Assembly: GCA_009784275.1 (NCBI GenBank)
Contig: WRCA01000001.1
Coordinates: forward strand, 1 to 62,403
From: Alphaproteobacteria bacterium
GTDB taxonomy: Bacteria > Pseudomonadota > Alphaproteobacteria > Rs-D84
Reading direction: 5' to 3'
DNA: 62,403 nt
Made by a program: the position numbers and the translations under genes. The notes beneath the pieces are model-generated. The model worked only from the letters and a program-made list of their open reading frames with translations. It ran no database searches and was not told where the DNA came from. Positions 61,754 through 62,403 of the stretch are shown piece by piece. The stretch's first letter is position 1. The number at the start of each line of letters is the position of its first letter.

Positions 61754-62403
61754 TTATTCTGCGTCCAGGCCTTTTAGCAGAACATCTTTCAGGTCATTCG
61801 GGATCATGCCAGTGCTGGAATATCCGCAATCCACATGATGCACCTCACCCGTAACCGCGCTGGATAAATCGCTGAATAAATAAACTGCCGCGCCACTGAC
61901 ATCATCCAAGGTCATATTCCGACGAAGCGGAGTCATTTTCGCATTCAATTCCAGGATAGATGCAAACCCACCGACGCCGCTGCTGGCAAGGGTTCTGATC
62001 GGGCCCGCACTGATGGCATTAACACGAATTCCATCTTTACCCAGGTCTGCCGCCAGATAACGCACGCTGCTGTCCAGCGCGCTTTTCGCCACCCCCATCA
62101 CATTATAATTCGGGATAGACTTTTCCCCGCCCAAATATGTAAGGGTTACAATAGAACCACCATTTTTCATCAATTCGCTGACCCTGCGAGTCAGGTCAAC
62201 CAATGAAAAAACTGATACATCCATTGTATTTTTAAAGTTCGCGCGCGTGGTATCCGCATATCGTCCTTGCAACTCATCTCTGTCAGAAAACGCAATGGCA
62301 TGCAGCATGCCATCCAAACCGCCCCAATCTTTTTTAATCGCATCAAACAAGGCGTCAACTTGCGCATCATCTTGAACATTGCATGGCATAATAAACTTTG
62401 CGC
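61754..62403 (-). CDS. fabI: Enoyl-[acyl-carrier-protein] reductase FabI, C-terminal part (5' truncated by window edge)
   Basis: About 215 aa of a short-chain dehydrogenase; the frame is open to the window end, so the N-terminal NADH-binding strand is missing. Visible: DGMLHAIAFSDRDELQGRYADTT, SIVTLTYLGGEKSIPNYNVMGVAKSALDSSVRYLAADLG with the FabI-type Tyr-x6-Lys, GIRVNAISAGPIRTLASSGV, and YLFSDLSSAVTGEVHHVDCGYSSTGM. It reduces enoyl-ACP in fatty-acid synthesis. Confidence 0.95.
   Translation of the reverse strand, partial: AKFIMPCNVQDDAQVDALFDAIKKDWGGLDGMLHAIAFSDRDELQGRYADTTRANFKNTMDVSVFSLVDLTRRVSELMKNGGSIVTLTYLGGEKSIPNYNVMGVAKSALDSSVRYLAADLGKDGIRVNAISAGPIRTLASSGVGGFASILELNAKMTPLRRNMTLDDVSGAAVYLFSDLSSAVTGEVHHVDCGYSSTGMIPNDLKDVLLKGLDAE

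Overview
The window reads as a chromosomal segment of a Gram-negative alphaproteobacterium with a fairly small, host- or gut-associated genome. Grounds: single-copy housekeeping genes in alphaproteobacterial style (secA, dnaE, rpoZ, smpB, lysS, alaS, tgt/queA, era, rpsD, ligA, fabI, and RNase J), a Gram-negative envelope set (bamD, murJ, rlpA, lepB, a class A PBP, two outer-membrane barrels), short intergenic gaps and very small operons. The secreted Cys-rich and fibre-like proteins remind me of uncultured gut Alphaproteobacteria, but I could not check the taxonomy.

Layout. 1-5 kb: the 3' part of secA converges on dnaE. 5-11 kb: a CAU tRNA, a divergent SPOUT methyltransferase, two secreted proteins, mtaB, rpoZ, and tRNA-Ser followed by a partial copy of its own 3' end. 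11-20.2 kb: accessory surface region on the minus strand. It holds an outer-membrane barrel followed by four secreted proteins built from phage-tail-fibre and collagen-like modules, then a small GIY-YIG nuclease between near-perfect 34-bp inverted repeats, then a 1005-aa Cys-rich secreted protein. The long mRNA leader of this operon carries a small ORF lying across a terminator-like hairpin. 20.5-30.6 kb: rplY, dacA-holB-tatD, smpB-lemA-htpX-like, lysS and tRNA-Gly. 30.8-33.2 kb: a large single gene whose C-terminal part carries archaeo-eukaryotic primase (PrimPol) motifs. 33-41.8 kb: the era-queA-(two small genes)-tgt operon, rlpA, murJ/bamD and rpsD. 42-53.4 kb: two paralogous small envelope proteins, RNase J, a compact alaS, HU, a lone radical SAM enzyme, an EF-hand protein, a possible Cys-protease-like protein, comM and lepB-rnc. 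53.5-62.4 kb: a His/Cys-tailed unknown, tRNA-Thr, a cold-shock protein, an outer-membrane barrel, an MsbA-like exporter, a PBP, ligA and the 3' part of fabI.

How it works together. Most genes serve information processing and envelope building. The barrel-plus-fibre operon, the Cys-rich proteins and the exporter look like the cell's surface and interaction layer. Many promoters are readable (TTGACA or close, 16-17 bp, TATNNT). In at least seven cases the -10 box lies only 6-9 bp before the start codon, so leaderless or nearly leaderless translation seems common; single accessory genes (methyltransferase-like, PrimPol-like, 49.6 kb gene) share this arrangement. No CRISPR array, insertion sequence with a transposase, or rRNA was seen.
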